In this document: positions 1 through 12,794 of the stretch, piece by piece
How positions within the stretch are numbered: position 1 is the stretch's first letter
Layout of the letters: each line of letters begins with the position of its first letter
NCBI GenBank assembly: GCA_965153355.1
Contig: OZ231127.1
Location: 15,748,001-15,812,000 of the forward strand
Reading direction: 5' to 3'
Source: Flaccisagitta enflata
Lineage: Eukaryota > Chaetognatha > Sagittoidea > Aphragmophora
Length of the DNA stretch: 64,000 bases
Position numbers and translations under genes: made by a program
The notes under the pieces: model-generated
Databases searched by the model: none
What the model was told of the DNA's origin: nothing
The model's input: only the letters and a program-made list of their open reading frames with translations

Positions 1-884
1 GTGGTTCCTAGCAACTCTTTGTCTCCATTCCAGTAATTTCCTTTTTTTCTTATATAGTCTTTTTTTTTTTTCGTTTAAAAAAATCCATCCAATCAAGTCC
101 AATGTAATTTCTTGTAATCCTACTACTAACAGCATTTGAATTACTCAGTGCTTGTTAAATTCTTTCGTTAAAAAAAGATACCTTCAAATCAAGTTCAATG
201 TAATTTCTCCTATTCCTCCACTTGCTTTGTCTTGCTAATTGAGACTAGAGAGTAGAGACTTTCTTCGTTTGTACAAACTGCATTTGAATTACTCCTCTTT
301 TTTTTTCTCTCTTGCTCTGCCTCCTTTTGACGTATAGTAGTACTCTTCTTGCATCTTTCAACCAATCTCTATCTGTTCTTCTGCTTCACCTCCTGTCCTC
401 CCTCTGTGGCTTTGCCATAATGACGACGATGCCATACTTACTTTAAAACCTTCACACCGTACCACACCACACCATACCATACCATACACCGTCTCTTTCT
501 TTCATCTCTCACCTCTCTCTCTTTCATACCGTCAGTTTCTTGAACCTTCTACCTTCTCCTTTCATTGATTTCTCTAGAGTTAAATTTGTTTTTGGTAGTG
601 TGTCACGCGACTCTACCGGTCATTTTGTTCCTTCATGCATCAGTCAAACTGTGTGTCGGTCTGACTGTCTGTCTGTTCATTTATCTTTTCTTGTACTTCT
701 GAAGATTCATCTTTACGGTCTGATTTTTCACGTTTGTAATCTTCTACGACGACGTAACTCTGAACTCTTAACTTTTAGAGATAATCAAATTCTGAAAGAA
801 GTTCCTGAAAGATAATGTAAATGCATTTAATGATGAGTCATTCCCTGGTCTTTTTCACAAAAATTTGACCCTTTGATCATTTAT
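1..884. other. No gene recognised; AT/CT-rich DNA
   Basis: I see no supported gene here. The stretch is pyrimidine-rich, with T-runs near 61-73 and short ACACC/ACCAT repeats near 458-490. A 91-codon frame at 540-815 has no recognisable domain, begins at TTG, and overlaps a degenerate piece resembling a family H end (CACGCGACTCTACC near 605). I regard it as chance. Confidence 0.5.
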
Positions 885-910
885 GGAACTAGATGTCATC
901 ATATCTTGAT

Positions 911-990
911 CGTATGAATGTCGAAACAACATTGCCCTTACAAAAGGAGGCCAGAATTCTTCAATTTACAAAGGATGAAAGCCTTGCAAA
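911..990 (+). repeat. Dispersed repeat R2, copy 1
   Basis: A stretch of about 80 bp around GTCGAAACAACATTGCCC is repeated with few changes at 2048-2125. Shorter relatives lie at 4268-4330, at 5350-5430, and inverted at 49747-49832. It is non-coding as far as I can see. Confidence 0.6.
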
Positions 991-1027
991 CTTCCAATGC
1001 TCACAATTATCCTTTACTATCAACAAA

Positions 1028-1236
1028 AACAAGGCCGGATACACGGCTACCTCAGTCGCGGGCGGGTGGGCAGGGGCAGTATTTAAGTAACTAAAGTATT
1101 TGGCAAGGAGCAGTGAGGCCAACGACCGCAAAAACATAAAAAAAGTAAAATGGGGACCGACCAACCGACCAACCGACCAACCGACGGACGGACGGACAAA
1201 GCGGGGTATAGAGTCGCGTAGCACGCGACTAAAAAA
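1028..1236 (+). repeat. Family H element (hairpin/GGTCGG family), full copy
   Basis: The copy begins ACAAGGCCGGATACACGG, continues with GGGTGGGCAGGGGCAG, then a (GACCAACC)n/(GACG)n core. It ends in the perfect hairpin AGTCGCG-TAGCA-CGCGACT followed by a run of A. The same order of parts recurs about 20 times in the window in both orientations. It has no coding capacity. It could be a Helentron-associated/HINE-like element, a SINE with a 3' stem-loop, or a MITE; the sequence does not decide. Confidence 0.8.
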
Positions 1237-1335
1237 CGTTTCCTTACAAAAATATCAGCTTGACTGCATATCTCATTAGTAAAGAGTCGGACAAGCCTAT
1301 ACCGTTTCATTTACACAAAATATCTTACAAAAGTA

Positions 1336-1936
1336 ACTAACTATGGCAAAAAAAAAAAATTTGCAGAGATTTTCGAACAACCAAAAATAGTAGTAAATAT
1401 CAACCGATTTGAATAAAAATTTAGGCGTTACTAGGCCACATAATCATAAAGATGCTGTAAAAAATTCAAGGATTTACTCCAAATCGTTTGGCCACAATCA
1501 ACATTTTTGTAAAATATGTCAAGATTTCATTTGCCCATTATCTTTTTATACTTAGTGATATTTTCATTCCATAAAACCTTACAAAAAAAGCTTCGATGCT
1601 CATGAAATTTTTACTGTAGTTTGGAGACATACTCAGGAGGTAGCAGCTAAAAGATCATGCGGAAATTCAAAAAACTCTGGCTATAAGAGCATTTTTTCTT
1701 TTCCTTGTCATTTGAAAATGTGTTTTCCTTTCATTTTCATCAATTTCCAAAACTTCACTTTTTTTACTCAAATTGCTCTCTACCACAAAAGAATTGGAGG
1801 AATTCAATAATTTTTACACCCAACCATCTACACAATATACTTTAGCTTCAGTTCAATTTTTATGAAAATCGGATAATGTCAAGTATGGTTTTACATCGTT
1901 TTTGTTTTCCGCAGATTTTTTTTTTTGCCATAGTTA
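1336..1936. mobile_element. Short terminal-inverted-repeat element
   Basis: The ends are inverted copies around AACTATGGCAAAAAAAAA (left) and TTTTTTTGCCATAGTTACT (right), enclosing about 560 bp of AT-rich DNA without a gene. The terminal motif resembles that of the nested element at 19150-20062. Probably a non-autonomous fold-back/MITE-like element. Confidence 0.5.
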
Positions 1937-2047
1937 CTAATGTACTGGCGCAAGTACTGGCACTAGCAATATTAATTAGAAAACCATATCTTTAGAGGCA
2001 AGAATCGAGGTATTCTCTACCGACATTCTCTACCAAGGTACTGATAC

Positions 2048-2125
2048 TTATGAAAGTTGAAACAACATCGCCCTTACCAAAGGAGGTCAGAATTCTCCAA
2101 TTTAGAAAGGACCTTTGAGAAAATC
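2048..2125 (+). repeat. Dispersed repeat R2, copy 2
   Basis: This is a direct copy of 911-990 with scattered substitutions. It shares the block AACAACATCGCCCTTACCAA and the following AGGAGGTCAGAATTC segment. Confidence 0.6.
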
Positions 2126-3065
2126 TGAGAATTGGACTGTTTCCCCTTTAAATTGCTCTCATTTTAAAACGGTTTCAGCTACTGACAAATGGAAGGTATT
2201 TTGAAGTAGTTTTTGAAACAACCTCAGTTGAAATGCTCATTCGATATCTGAGAAGGTTAGCTGTACTTTGAATCTACTCTCCATCAAAATTTCGATCGAA
2301 AAACTAACTGATTTCATTCTTAATGTGATGTACCCTTGAGGGAAAGTTACCCTCTTTGTATTTATTGAAACTACTGCAAATTAGCTTAAATTTGAAACCA
2401 ATCTGATATTTCTAGCTCAATTCGCTAAGAAATAAGAGCAACATAAGGAAATCTTTTGCGCTGAAAACTGCTGAAAATGGTGATTTTTAGCCAAATTTGC
2501 ACAACATTTCTTCATCAGTGAAAAGGTTCAAATTCTAGTAGAAAAGTCCCGGGAATTACACATTATAAAATGCATTTCAATTATCTTTCAGGAAACTCAG
2601 AATTTGATTTTCTCTAAAACTTTTTGAGTTAGGTTGTCATAGACAATCGTGAAAAATCATACTGTAATTCCCATTTTCTTATTAGTTTCTTTCTTTTTTT
2701 TCTTTTTTTTTTTTGTCATTTTTTGCTGCTTAAATGTTTGTTTTTAGGTTCTTTTTGGTAATTTCTTTAAAATTTTTTGGAGTCAAATTGAAAGAGTGTT
2801 AGTCCCTTTCACACGTCTCTTGCTCACAATTTTTTTTTCACGCAATTTTGCTATTTTCTATCATTTGAAGAAGGCCTCGTGGACTTGTCCTTCTTCCTCG
2901 TCTTTCTCTCTTTCTGTTTTTTACCTTCGATTGCTTTTCCTTCAAACGCGTCAGAATAAGAAAACCAGAATCAACGGAACGAAAATTCCCTCAGAGAAAA
3001 CGAAAACGCGACCAAAAAAGAGAAAAAAAAAAGGAAAATGGCTTTTAAAAAAATGCACGTAAGAA
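2126..3065. other. No gene recognised; AT-rich DNA
   Basis: The region is AT-rich with T-runs (about 2690-2720). I found no exon-like frame with domain content and no clear repeat. Confidence 0.5.
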
Positions 3066-3233
3066 AAAACAAGGCCAAATAGGCCGAGAAGGTGCGCAAC
3101 GTGGATCGTCGAACGAACGCGTTACTCGACCAACCAGCCGAGGGACACAGCTGAACTGATCGAGAAAAAGACAAGCCTTAGTCACAGCGAGCCGCGAAAG
3201 ATTGAACTGTACAGTAGTAGATTGTAAAGCGAA

Positions 3234-3317
<84 letters not shown>

Positions 3318-3384
3318 AACAACAACAACAACAACAACAACAATAACAATAACAACAACAACAACAATAACAACAACCAATAAT

Positions 3385-3419
<35 letters not shown>

Positions 3420-3603
3420 AATAAATAACAACAACAATAAAATAACAACAACAACAACAATAAATAAATAACAACAAAAACAATAACAACAATAACAAAA
3501 CAACAACAACAACAACAACAACAACATGAGATGCGCAAACTGACGGACAAACCGAAAGACCAACAACAGTAGATATAGCGGTCGCTTTTAAACGACTATA
3601 AAT
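3066..3603 (+). repeat. Divergent family H copy containing a long (CAA)n array
   Basis: The left part (AACAAGGCCAAATAGGCCGAG, then GACCAACCAGCC) and the right part (GACGGACAAACC… then GTCG-CTTTTAAA-CGAC) look like the two ends of a family H copy. The (CAA)n array at 3234-3527 lies between them, with sporadic TAA units. Because the ends are diverged, treating them as one element is an inference. The poly-N/poly-V/poly-C reading frames here are artefacts of the trinucleotide. Confidence 0.45.
3234..3527. repeat. (CAA)n microsatellite
   Basis: Almost 300 bp of CAA/ACA repeats, interrupted by AAT and ATAA variants in the right half. Non-coding. Confidence 0.95.
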
Positions 3604-3966
3604 GAAACAACGGCGGGAAGAAAAGGCAAGAAAGAGAGATTTAGAATGAACCTCGGCAATGATCCGGCGCCCCATAATAAAGTAAATGCTTACAACGGAG
3701 GGAGGAAAATAAGAAATAAAGATGAAATATGTAAAGCGGGAACTGAGAAGAGACGAAAAGTAATCTCGATGTAAGAAAAAATATGTACATGATGAAATGT
3801 TGTGGTAGTAACACCGAAAACGATGAATAAATGAAAATGTCGAGATGTCTAAGACGTTTTTCGTGATTGCAAAAGACACAGAAAAAAAGATAGCTCGGGA
3901 GGAATAAATAATAGAGAGAATCAGAGAAACCAGAGAGAGAGAGAAAAAAAAAAACACTAAAGATCA

Positions 3967-4040
3967 CAAGGCCCTGTAGGCCAATACTTATGCCAGGTAG
4001 CTCGCCGAAGGTGACTGACTGACAGACTGAAAAACATGGC
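3967..4040 (+). repeat. Degenerate family H fragment
   Basis: It contains CACAAGGCCCTGTAGGCC followed by (GACT)n GACAGACTGA, the order of a family H left end and core. No terminal hairpin follows. Confidence 0.35.
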
Positions 4041-5467
4041 CTTTTACAGAGACATGCTTTGGTAGTAATAATGAAAAGTAATAATGGACGTAATATTGAG
4101 GTTTGCCTTGACAACAATACCCTTACGATCAACGCATTAATGTGGGTACAAATCTTGACTACAATTCCATGGAGATATCCATAGACAGTCAGTGTCCAAA
4201 GCACTATTTGGGAATATATGACATGGTTGACATTGATCTAACTCCCTGATTATATATAAGATATTGTATGAAAGTTGGACAACATTACTACTCCACACTA
4301 TATAAAGGACAAGAGCCTTTGGAGCTCTTAATGGTGTTTAATCCGGACCCATCACAACTATCCTTAAAATATCTGAAAGAAACCTCCCTTTTTAGAATCT
4401 ATCACAAGACTTTCAAAAGATATGTATCATTTAGAAAAGTGTCACCAATTCCTGTCTAAACTTGAGATATGTAGACCACAAGAAAACACCTGATAAATAT
4501 GGCGGACCGAAGGAGACCATATCCATCTGGGCACCTATAACGTTTGGCTTTTAAAATTTCAGCAGGCTGCAATGCTACCAAATTGGTAAAAATCTGTTAT
4601 TTAACCAGTGTACTAGATCAATGTTAACAGTGTGATATATTCACAAGAAGTGTTTTGTCCACTAACTGTAGATGAAGCTATGATAAACTCCATTAAAGTT
4701 GGGGCAATTGCAGATAAAGTACACTTTAGAGTTAACTCTGAAAAGTTTTGATCAGACAGCCTGACTTTCCCCGTAGACAACCCCCTAAAGGTCATTTCTA
4801 CTTTAAACCGGCCCAGCTGAAATTGATGATTTATCAGGCAAAATATATTTTTCATTATGCTAATCTTTTTTTTATGATGGAAGCTGCTGTAACACATTAC
4901 CTGGGATTCAGAGCCAAACTAACATCCTTCATACTTAAAATTTCAATAGGCTATGTAGCAAAAAAAAGGCCAAATTCCCCCCTTTATATATCACACTGAT
5001 GTCACACTCAAAACTACTATGACAAAGACATTAAGCCTACCCAACTATGGTCATTTTTGTTTGTTAGCGATGCCTAAAGAAGAACTAAAGATTTGATGGT
5101 GACCAGTTGTCATATACTATGAAAAAATTTCACTCATACTTGATTTGTCTAGAAATATAATTTATTTGATTTTGACATATAGTAGTATACTTTACTTTTA
5201 GCAGCAATGTTTTAGGTATCATTGAAAATTTCTTTTTTTCCCCTTTAGTACAGACATAACCTATGTAACATGCAAAATTTCAGACCTTAATGTCAATTCT
5301 AGCTGGAGATATTGATTCTTAAAGAGTGTGTTAACACCTTGTTACTCTTATGACAAGTGGAACAATATCCCTTACTATACCCAAACTGAAATGAATGGAA
5401 GAGGGCCTTGTGAATCCTCACTGACTAGTTAATATGTGCACCACTCCTAGCTTTCCACAAAACATTC
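4041..5467. other. No gene recognised; diverged dispersed repeats
   Basis: AT-rich DNA with relatives of repeat R2 near 4268-4330 and 5350-5430 (the latter inverted at 49747-49832). Short frames at 4268-4459 and 4748-4999 show no domain. The right end, 5515-5660, is rich in repeats of CTAATTGCCCTTAATGAC and belongs largely to the left arm of the next element. Confidence 0.45.
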
Positions 5468-6039
5468 TGAAAGAGAGGGGGAAAGGGACATTCTAGCACA
5501 TTTGACCCCGTGACCTAATTAGGTCATTAATTAATTGATTAATGACCTAGTTAATGACCCTGCTAATTGCCCTTAATGACTCCGCTAATTGCCCTTAATG
5601 ACCCCCTAATTGCCCCTAATGACTCCGCTAATTGTCCATGACCCCTTTACTGTGACCTTATTCCTATGACCTGTGTGACCTAATTCCGTAATATTGAATA
5701 ATGGTTGCCCAATTGTTGGATTTTTGTTGACTAATTATTGCTTAATTGTTAGCAGTGAAGGAATGCCCAGGCAATGCAATGGTACATTCCATTGCCTGGG
5801 TATTCCCACTGCGTTTTGATAGAGGGAAGAGGAAAAGGATGTCTTTTTCTCCCTCTTTTACTTTTTCTACCCAACTCTTTAACTTTCTAACTCTCTCTCT
5901 CTCTCTCTCTGTCTCTCCTGTCTCTCTCTCTCTGTCTCTCTCTCTCTTCTCTCTTCTCTCTCTTCTTTCTCTCTGTTGTCTCTCTCTTCTCTCTCTCTCT
6001 CTTTCTCTCTTCTCTGTCTCTTCATCTTCTCTCTCTTCT

Positions 6040-6083
<44 letters not shown>

Positions 6084-6311
6084 ATAATGTCGTAAAAAGA
6101 TTGTGAGTCCAATGCATCCTGTTCTTCAAGACTAAAACAAAAGACTCTCCAGTTTTGACACCTTTTTGATAGGGCAATAAAATTTGCTTTGGGCAGATCG
6201 AACTTCTTTGCTGTGTTTAGTATATAGCTATTGTTTTGATCTAAATTTACAAATAAGTAAGGCGAAAAAAAAAGGGCATGGATTAAACAAATTCTTATTT
6301 AAATCAAGTTG

Positions 6312-6584
6312 ATGAAACGTCACAAAGCAGCTGATGGTGTGGAAAAGAATGAAGATGAGATCCAAGAAGCGGCCTTTGAAACAACATTTGAATCCTTTGA
6401 ACAACGATTAGAAGATGTGGTTCGCGAAATCTATCAACAGCATCAAATGGAAAAAGAGGAAAGCCAAGAGGAGGAAAACCCGGAAAATGCTAATGGACAA
6501 GCAGGAAATGGCCTACGGAAAAGAAAACGCAACAAGAAAAAAGTCATGTGCCTTACAGAGAGCAGAAAGTTCTTCGACCTTTGA
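6312..6584 (+). CDS. Hypothetical acidic/basic small protein in palindrome loop
   Basis: I do not recognise this ORF of about 90 codons. It starts at the ATG at 6312 (a TTG lies just before it) and ends at 6584. The first half is acidic with heptad-like spacing (FESFEQRLEDVVREIYQQ), suggesting a short coiled coil. The second half is Glu-rich, followed by a strongly basic patch RKRKRNKKK that could serve as a nuclear localisation signal. No cofactor, catalytic or membrane motif is seen. AATAAA follows at 6632-6637, 48 bases after the stop, as at an mRNA 3' end. It fills the loop of the 2.4-kb palindrome, so it may be the element's own product, a captured host exon, or chance. Confidence 0.35.
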   Translation: MKRHKAADGVEKNEDEIQEAAFETTFESFEQRLEDVVREIYQQHQMEKEESQEEENPENANGQAGNGLRKRKRNKKKVMCLTESRKFFDL

Positions 6585-6631
6585 CGGAATTGGAGTTGTA
6601 TCAATCTCGCCTTGGCATTACACCTAGCACT

Positions 6632-6637
6632 TAATAA
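6632..6637 (+). promoter_or_regulatory. Possible polyadenylation signal
   Basis: A canonical AATAAA lies 48 bases after the stop of the loop ORF. AATAAA is common in AT-rich DNA, so only its position supports it. Confidence 0.35.
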
Positions 6638-6960
6638 AACTTTCAAGCAAATTTCATTGTTAACTTTTTGTAACTTTGTACCTTAATTGTCAAGATATAA
6701 GAATTTCATTATTTTTTTTAACTTTTACTGCAACATGATATGAAATAAATAAGAATTTGTTTAATCCATGCCCTTTTTTTTTCGCCTTACTTATTTGTAA
6801 ATTTAGATCAAAACAATAGCTATATACTAAACACAGCAAAGAAGTTTGATCTGCCCAAAGCAAATTTTATTGCCCTATCAAAAAGGTGTCAAAACTGGAG
6901 AGTCTTTTGTTTTAGTCTTTAAGAACAGGATGCATTGGAATCTTTTTACGACATTATCCA

Positions 6961-7445
<485 letters not shown>

Positions 7446-7882
7446 GGAGGAAAGAGAGTTAAAAAGATAAAGAGTTGGGTAGAAAAAGTAAAAGAGGGAG
7501 AAAAAGACATCCTTTTCCTCTTCCCTCTATCAAAACGCAGTGGGAATACCCAGGCAATGGAATGTACCATCGCATTGCCTGGGCATTCCTTCACTGCTAA
7601 CAATTAAGCAATAATTAGCCAACAAAAATCCAACAATTGGGCAACCATTATTCAATATTACGGAATTAGGTCACACAGGTCATAAGAATAAGGTCACAGT
7701 AAAGGGGTCATGGACAATTAGCGGAGTCATTAGGGGCAATTAGGGGGTCATTAAGGGCAATTAGCGGAGTCATTAAGGGCAATTAGCAGGGTCATTAACT
7801 AGGTCATTAATCAATTAATTAATGACCTAATTAGGTCACGGGGTCAAATGTGCTAGAATGCCCCTTTCCCCATCTCTTCTGA

Positions 7883-9085
<1,203 letters not shown>

Positions 9086-9249
9086 TACGTATGCGTAGTA
9101 TGGTGTCATGGAATCTCTGAGAGACGGACTTCTTTTTTTTTTTCTTCAGGTTTCTATTTTGGATTGGATCGAGGTCGTGACATGTCGTAACCCCGATAAA
9201 AGAATTCGTTCACACGAAAAATAACAACACCGGTGTGAAAAAGGGCGAC

Positions 9250-9345
9250 GATAACGACGACGACGACGACTAAAACGACGACGACGATATCTACGATGAC
9301 GGTGACGACGACGACGACGACGACGGCGGCGGTGTCGCCGCTTCC
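9250..9345. repeat. GAC/ACG-rich trinucleotide tract
   Basis: Imperfect GAC repeats (CGACGACGACGACG) followed by GGCGGCGG. No gene is supported. Confidence 0.7.
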
Positions 9346-9499
9346 TCCGCCATCACTGCTTCCTGCGCCGGCGTCGTTCCCTTTACTGAAAAACCGGTGA
9401 CAAAATGAAACTTGCGCCGTTTCTCTCGTTCTCTCTCACTCACTCTCAATCTTCGGCAAAATAAACGCGACGATCATATTACCATAACAACAACCACGA

Positions 9500-9509
9500 C
9501 ATCACCACC

Positions 9510-9568
<59 letters not shown>

Positions 9569-9662
9569 CGAGAGTGACAACTGACAGTTCAACTCAGTAT
9601 TTTACTTGGCTAATAAAAACAGCAAAACTAAAAACTTTTGCAACAACAACAGACAAATTGAG

Positions 9663-9743
<81 letters not shown>

Positions 9744-9745
9744 GG
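9500..9745. repeat. Two (CAA)n microsatellites with a (CCA)n prefix
   Basis: CACCAC units at 9505-9525 run into CAA units to 9569; a second CAA block covers about 9664-9744. The Thr/Pro/Gln-rich frame through this region (9412-9750) is explained by the repeats. Confidence 0.9.
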
Positions 9746-9749
9746 AGTG

Positions 9750-11425
9750 AATAAGTACGAGAACAGTAATGTATCTGTGCGATGAGGAGCTTCAAATTGC
9801 CATCACAAACATCAACAACATCATCACTATGGTCATAACCAGAGTTATCTCCATCAGGCCATCATTTTCACAATCAAGGGCTTTTCTGAAAACACGCACA
9901 TGGCCCACATCCATATTTTCCGCTTGGATGTAGTGTTTCCACCTGTCACGCGACGCGATTCAACGCCTTTGGCAGTGATAAAATGCCGGATTGTTTGTGT
10001 GACGAGTTGACGTATGATGGAGATAAAACTTGAACTTGAGTAACAGAGAAATAAAGGGGCCACAATATGTCCATCAGTCTTTTCACACGTTTTCTTCAGA
10101 TTCAAGACTTTATCATGTGCTGTTGAGATGAAAGGCGTATATGAGACCTTCATAAATGCTTCGACATATAATCTCTTCTACCTACCTACCTACCTACCTA
10201 CCTACCTACCTACCTACCTACCTACCTACCTACCTACTTACCTACCTACCTGGGAAAAACATCCATTTCCTCATGAAGTTTCACAGCGAAACTAGAGGCG
10301 AAAAAACGGAACTAAACAAAAAAGAAGGCACAACGAAAAAGGAGACATAAAGATGCGAAAATATTTTTAGTAAAAAAAGGATGAAAACATCAAATTCTCA
10401 ACAAAAAGAATGTTTTCGTAACGCGAAGAAATGAACAAAAATGAAAAGAAGGAAGGAAACGATATGTGAATAAATAAAAAGAATAAAAAGTAGACGAGCT
10501 AGTGCAAAGAAGGAGTAAAACGATAACGGGAAAAGAAACGGGAAAAAAACACACGGGGGTGAAAAAGAAGGTGCGGGTCAGAAGAAGGTCGAAAAGTAGA
10601 CGTACTTTAAGTCTGTCAGTTACGCCAAAAGAAGTTGTTGTAGTAGATGGAAAGGCAGAGGCAGAAAAATAGAAGAAAAAAAGAGGAAGAGAAAGAAGGA
10701 CGAGAAGCAGCTATGTCGCTTTTAGAAGAACGTATCTATTCAAAGCTGTGACGTATCTGTAACTGTGTTTGCCACTACATTTTGGGAAAGGCCAACACGG
10801 ATACAAATTTCCAATCATCAGACTCTCTGATCTGAGTTTCGGGAAAAGCCAACACGGATACAAATTTACAAATATTCAATCATACACTTACATGGTCTAA
10901 CTCAGTTTTGGGAAAGGCCAACACGGATAAAAAGCGGACAATGATACAGTCACATCATCTTTAAAAAGAAAATCGTGATCGTGAATCGATTTGACATAAT
11001 GAGAAACTATATATGGCATTTGACATTGGACATAACAAGAATTCAAGAAATGACTTATGACGTAATGAGAAATGACATATGAAATAGTGTAGCATGTCGC
11101 AAAACAAAAAAGATCAATCATTCAAGTCCGCCTATCTGTCAGTCCACATTTTCTTTTCTTATCAGGATGATCATTTACATTTACATTATCTGTGTTGAGT
11201 CCCAATTGTCGTTTTGAAGTATGTCTCTGACTCTGATTGTGCCTTGTCCAAGTGCCACTTTTCCGACAAATTCTGTTGATTATCTTATCCGTATTTTCTA
11301 ATGTTTGCAATTTTTTCTTTTGTTGATTCATCCGTTTCTTGAAATGTCACATGTCACATGGATTCACGGAATTCGCGATAAGCCACGAAAAATGACACTA
11401 ATAACTCATACGTAGGTCTATCTAC

Positions 11426-11473
<48 letters not shown>

Positions 11474-12145
11474 AATGAAAGATGGAAGTTGTGGGCTTTT
11501 CCGTGTGATTGTGTTGTAGACAGACAAAGTTTTCAGTGAAGAAAAATGGGTTAAATGCAACTCTCTCTTTCCCGGACTTAATATCATTAATTTGACACAA
11601 TAAAAAAAAAATCATCATCATTAATTTGATACCATGAAAAAAGGAAGGAAATAAATGGATCTGTAAAACGATACAGAGAGATGCAAGAAAAAAATCAATC
11701 TCGTCGGGAAAATGCAGCTGCCATCAAAACCAGAAAATTTGAAAATTAAAAAAGCATGGAAATAATTACACCTCACGAAACATAGAAATCGCCGTTGAAA
11801 AGAATGCATGTGAGAAAAAAACGAACTAAACAAATCACTCTGAAGTAATACATTCCCATGAAAATAATGTGGGGAACTAAGATGAAAATAAAAGGAAGGC
11901 GATTTTCAACCCAACACGGCCTTAAAAACAGCTAACTCCCAATAGAAAACATGAAACGTAACATGAATCTATTCAAGCGAAACCGGTCTCAGTCACCCCA
12001 AGTAAGTAGTACATACTTTGTTGTTGGGTTATGTCTTTTGATTGTGTTTTGATTAAGCCGTTTCTTAATCAACTGAATTTGTTTTGTTTTTTGCATCCCC
12101 GAAACATTGGTTGAAATTTCGCGTGTGGGTTGGCAGAGACAATGA
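9750..12145. other. No gene recognised; short tandem repeats
   Basis: The stretch contains a (CCTA)n array (10181-10251) and three spaced copies of GGCCAACACGGATA (10793-10932, with GGGAAAG/GGGAAAA before each). It also has a short (GA)n run (11433-11468) and otherwise AT-rich DNA. The frames here are short and have no domain. Confidence 0.5.
10181..10251. repeat. (CCTA)n microsatellite
   Basis: Some 17 units of CTAC with one CTTA interruption. Confidence 0.95.
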
Positions 12146-12149
12146 TCAA

Positions 12150-12625
12150 AATGGCCAATCAAATATTTGGGCACGGGCAGTGACACAAAGACCGACCGAC
12201 CGACCGACCGACCGACCGACCGACCGACCGACCGACCGACCGACCGACCGACCGACCGACCGACCGACCGACCGACCGACCGACCGACCGACCGACCGAC
12301 CGACCGACCGACCGACCGACCGACCGACCGACCGACCGACCGACCGACCGACCGACCGACCGACCGACCGACCGACCGACTTACCGACCGACCGACCGAC
12401 CGACCGACCGACCGGACCCGACCGGACCCGACCCGACCCGACCCGACCCGACTCGACTCGACAGTGACACAAAGACACAAAGACCGACTCGACTCGACTC
12501 GACTCGACTCGACTCGACTGACTGACTGACTGACTGACTGACTGACTGACTGACTGACTGACTGACTCGACCAACCGACCAACCGACCGACCGACCGAGT
12601 TATTGAGTCGCGCAGCACTTGACTG
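12150..12625 (+). repeat. Family H copy with massively expanded (CCGA)n core
   Basis: The element ends with GAGTCGCGCAGCACTTGACT, a damaged AGTCGCG…CGCGACT hairpin. The region before it is a pure (CCGA)n array of about 220 bp (12190-12411) passing into (CCGAC)n, (GACTC)n and (GACT)n. A GACC/GACG tetranucleotide is the normal core of the family, so this is probably an expansion inside a family member. The PTDR and SVGR reading frames are repeat artefacts. It ends about 43 bases before exon A. Confidence 0.65.
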
Positions 12626-12667
12626 AAAGCATCAAGCTACCATCTCTTCCTCTTCCTCTCCCCTCAG

Positions 12668-12794
12668 ACATCGGCGGTGGCGGTGCCGAAGATTCGTCTT
12701 CCTCGTCAATGCGCCGAAGATCTTTCCGGTTCCGACGGCGAAGACTCGGAAGGCGAACTCGACTCGGCCATTGCTCAAGGCGGAAGATATGGCG
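12668..12794 (+). CDS. Exon A of a disordered-protein gene
   Basis: The exon is bounded by an excellent acceptor (CTCTTCCTCTCCCCTCAG, ending 12667) and a strong donor (GCG|GTAAGA at 12795). In the preferred frame (phase 0 in, phase 1 out) it reads VPKIRLPRQCAEDLSGSDGE and then an acidic/Gly segment DSEGELDSAIAQGGRYG. No known domain is visible; the tract looks disordered. Joining to exon B preserves the frame with one Gly at the junction. All three frames are open, so the frame rests on composition and on agreement with exons B-E. Any first coding exon would lie upstream and is not identified. Confidence 0.5.

Noticed and set aside
3045-3957. Poly-Leu/Val/Cys frames that look like membrane proteins
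   Set aside because: They are the complement of the (CAA)n array. Frame content changes at the array edges.
12084-12618. PTDRPTDR and SVGRSVGR repeat proteins on both strands
   Set aside because: They are translations of the (CCGA)n expansion inside a family H copy.
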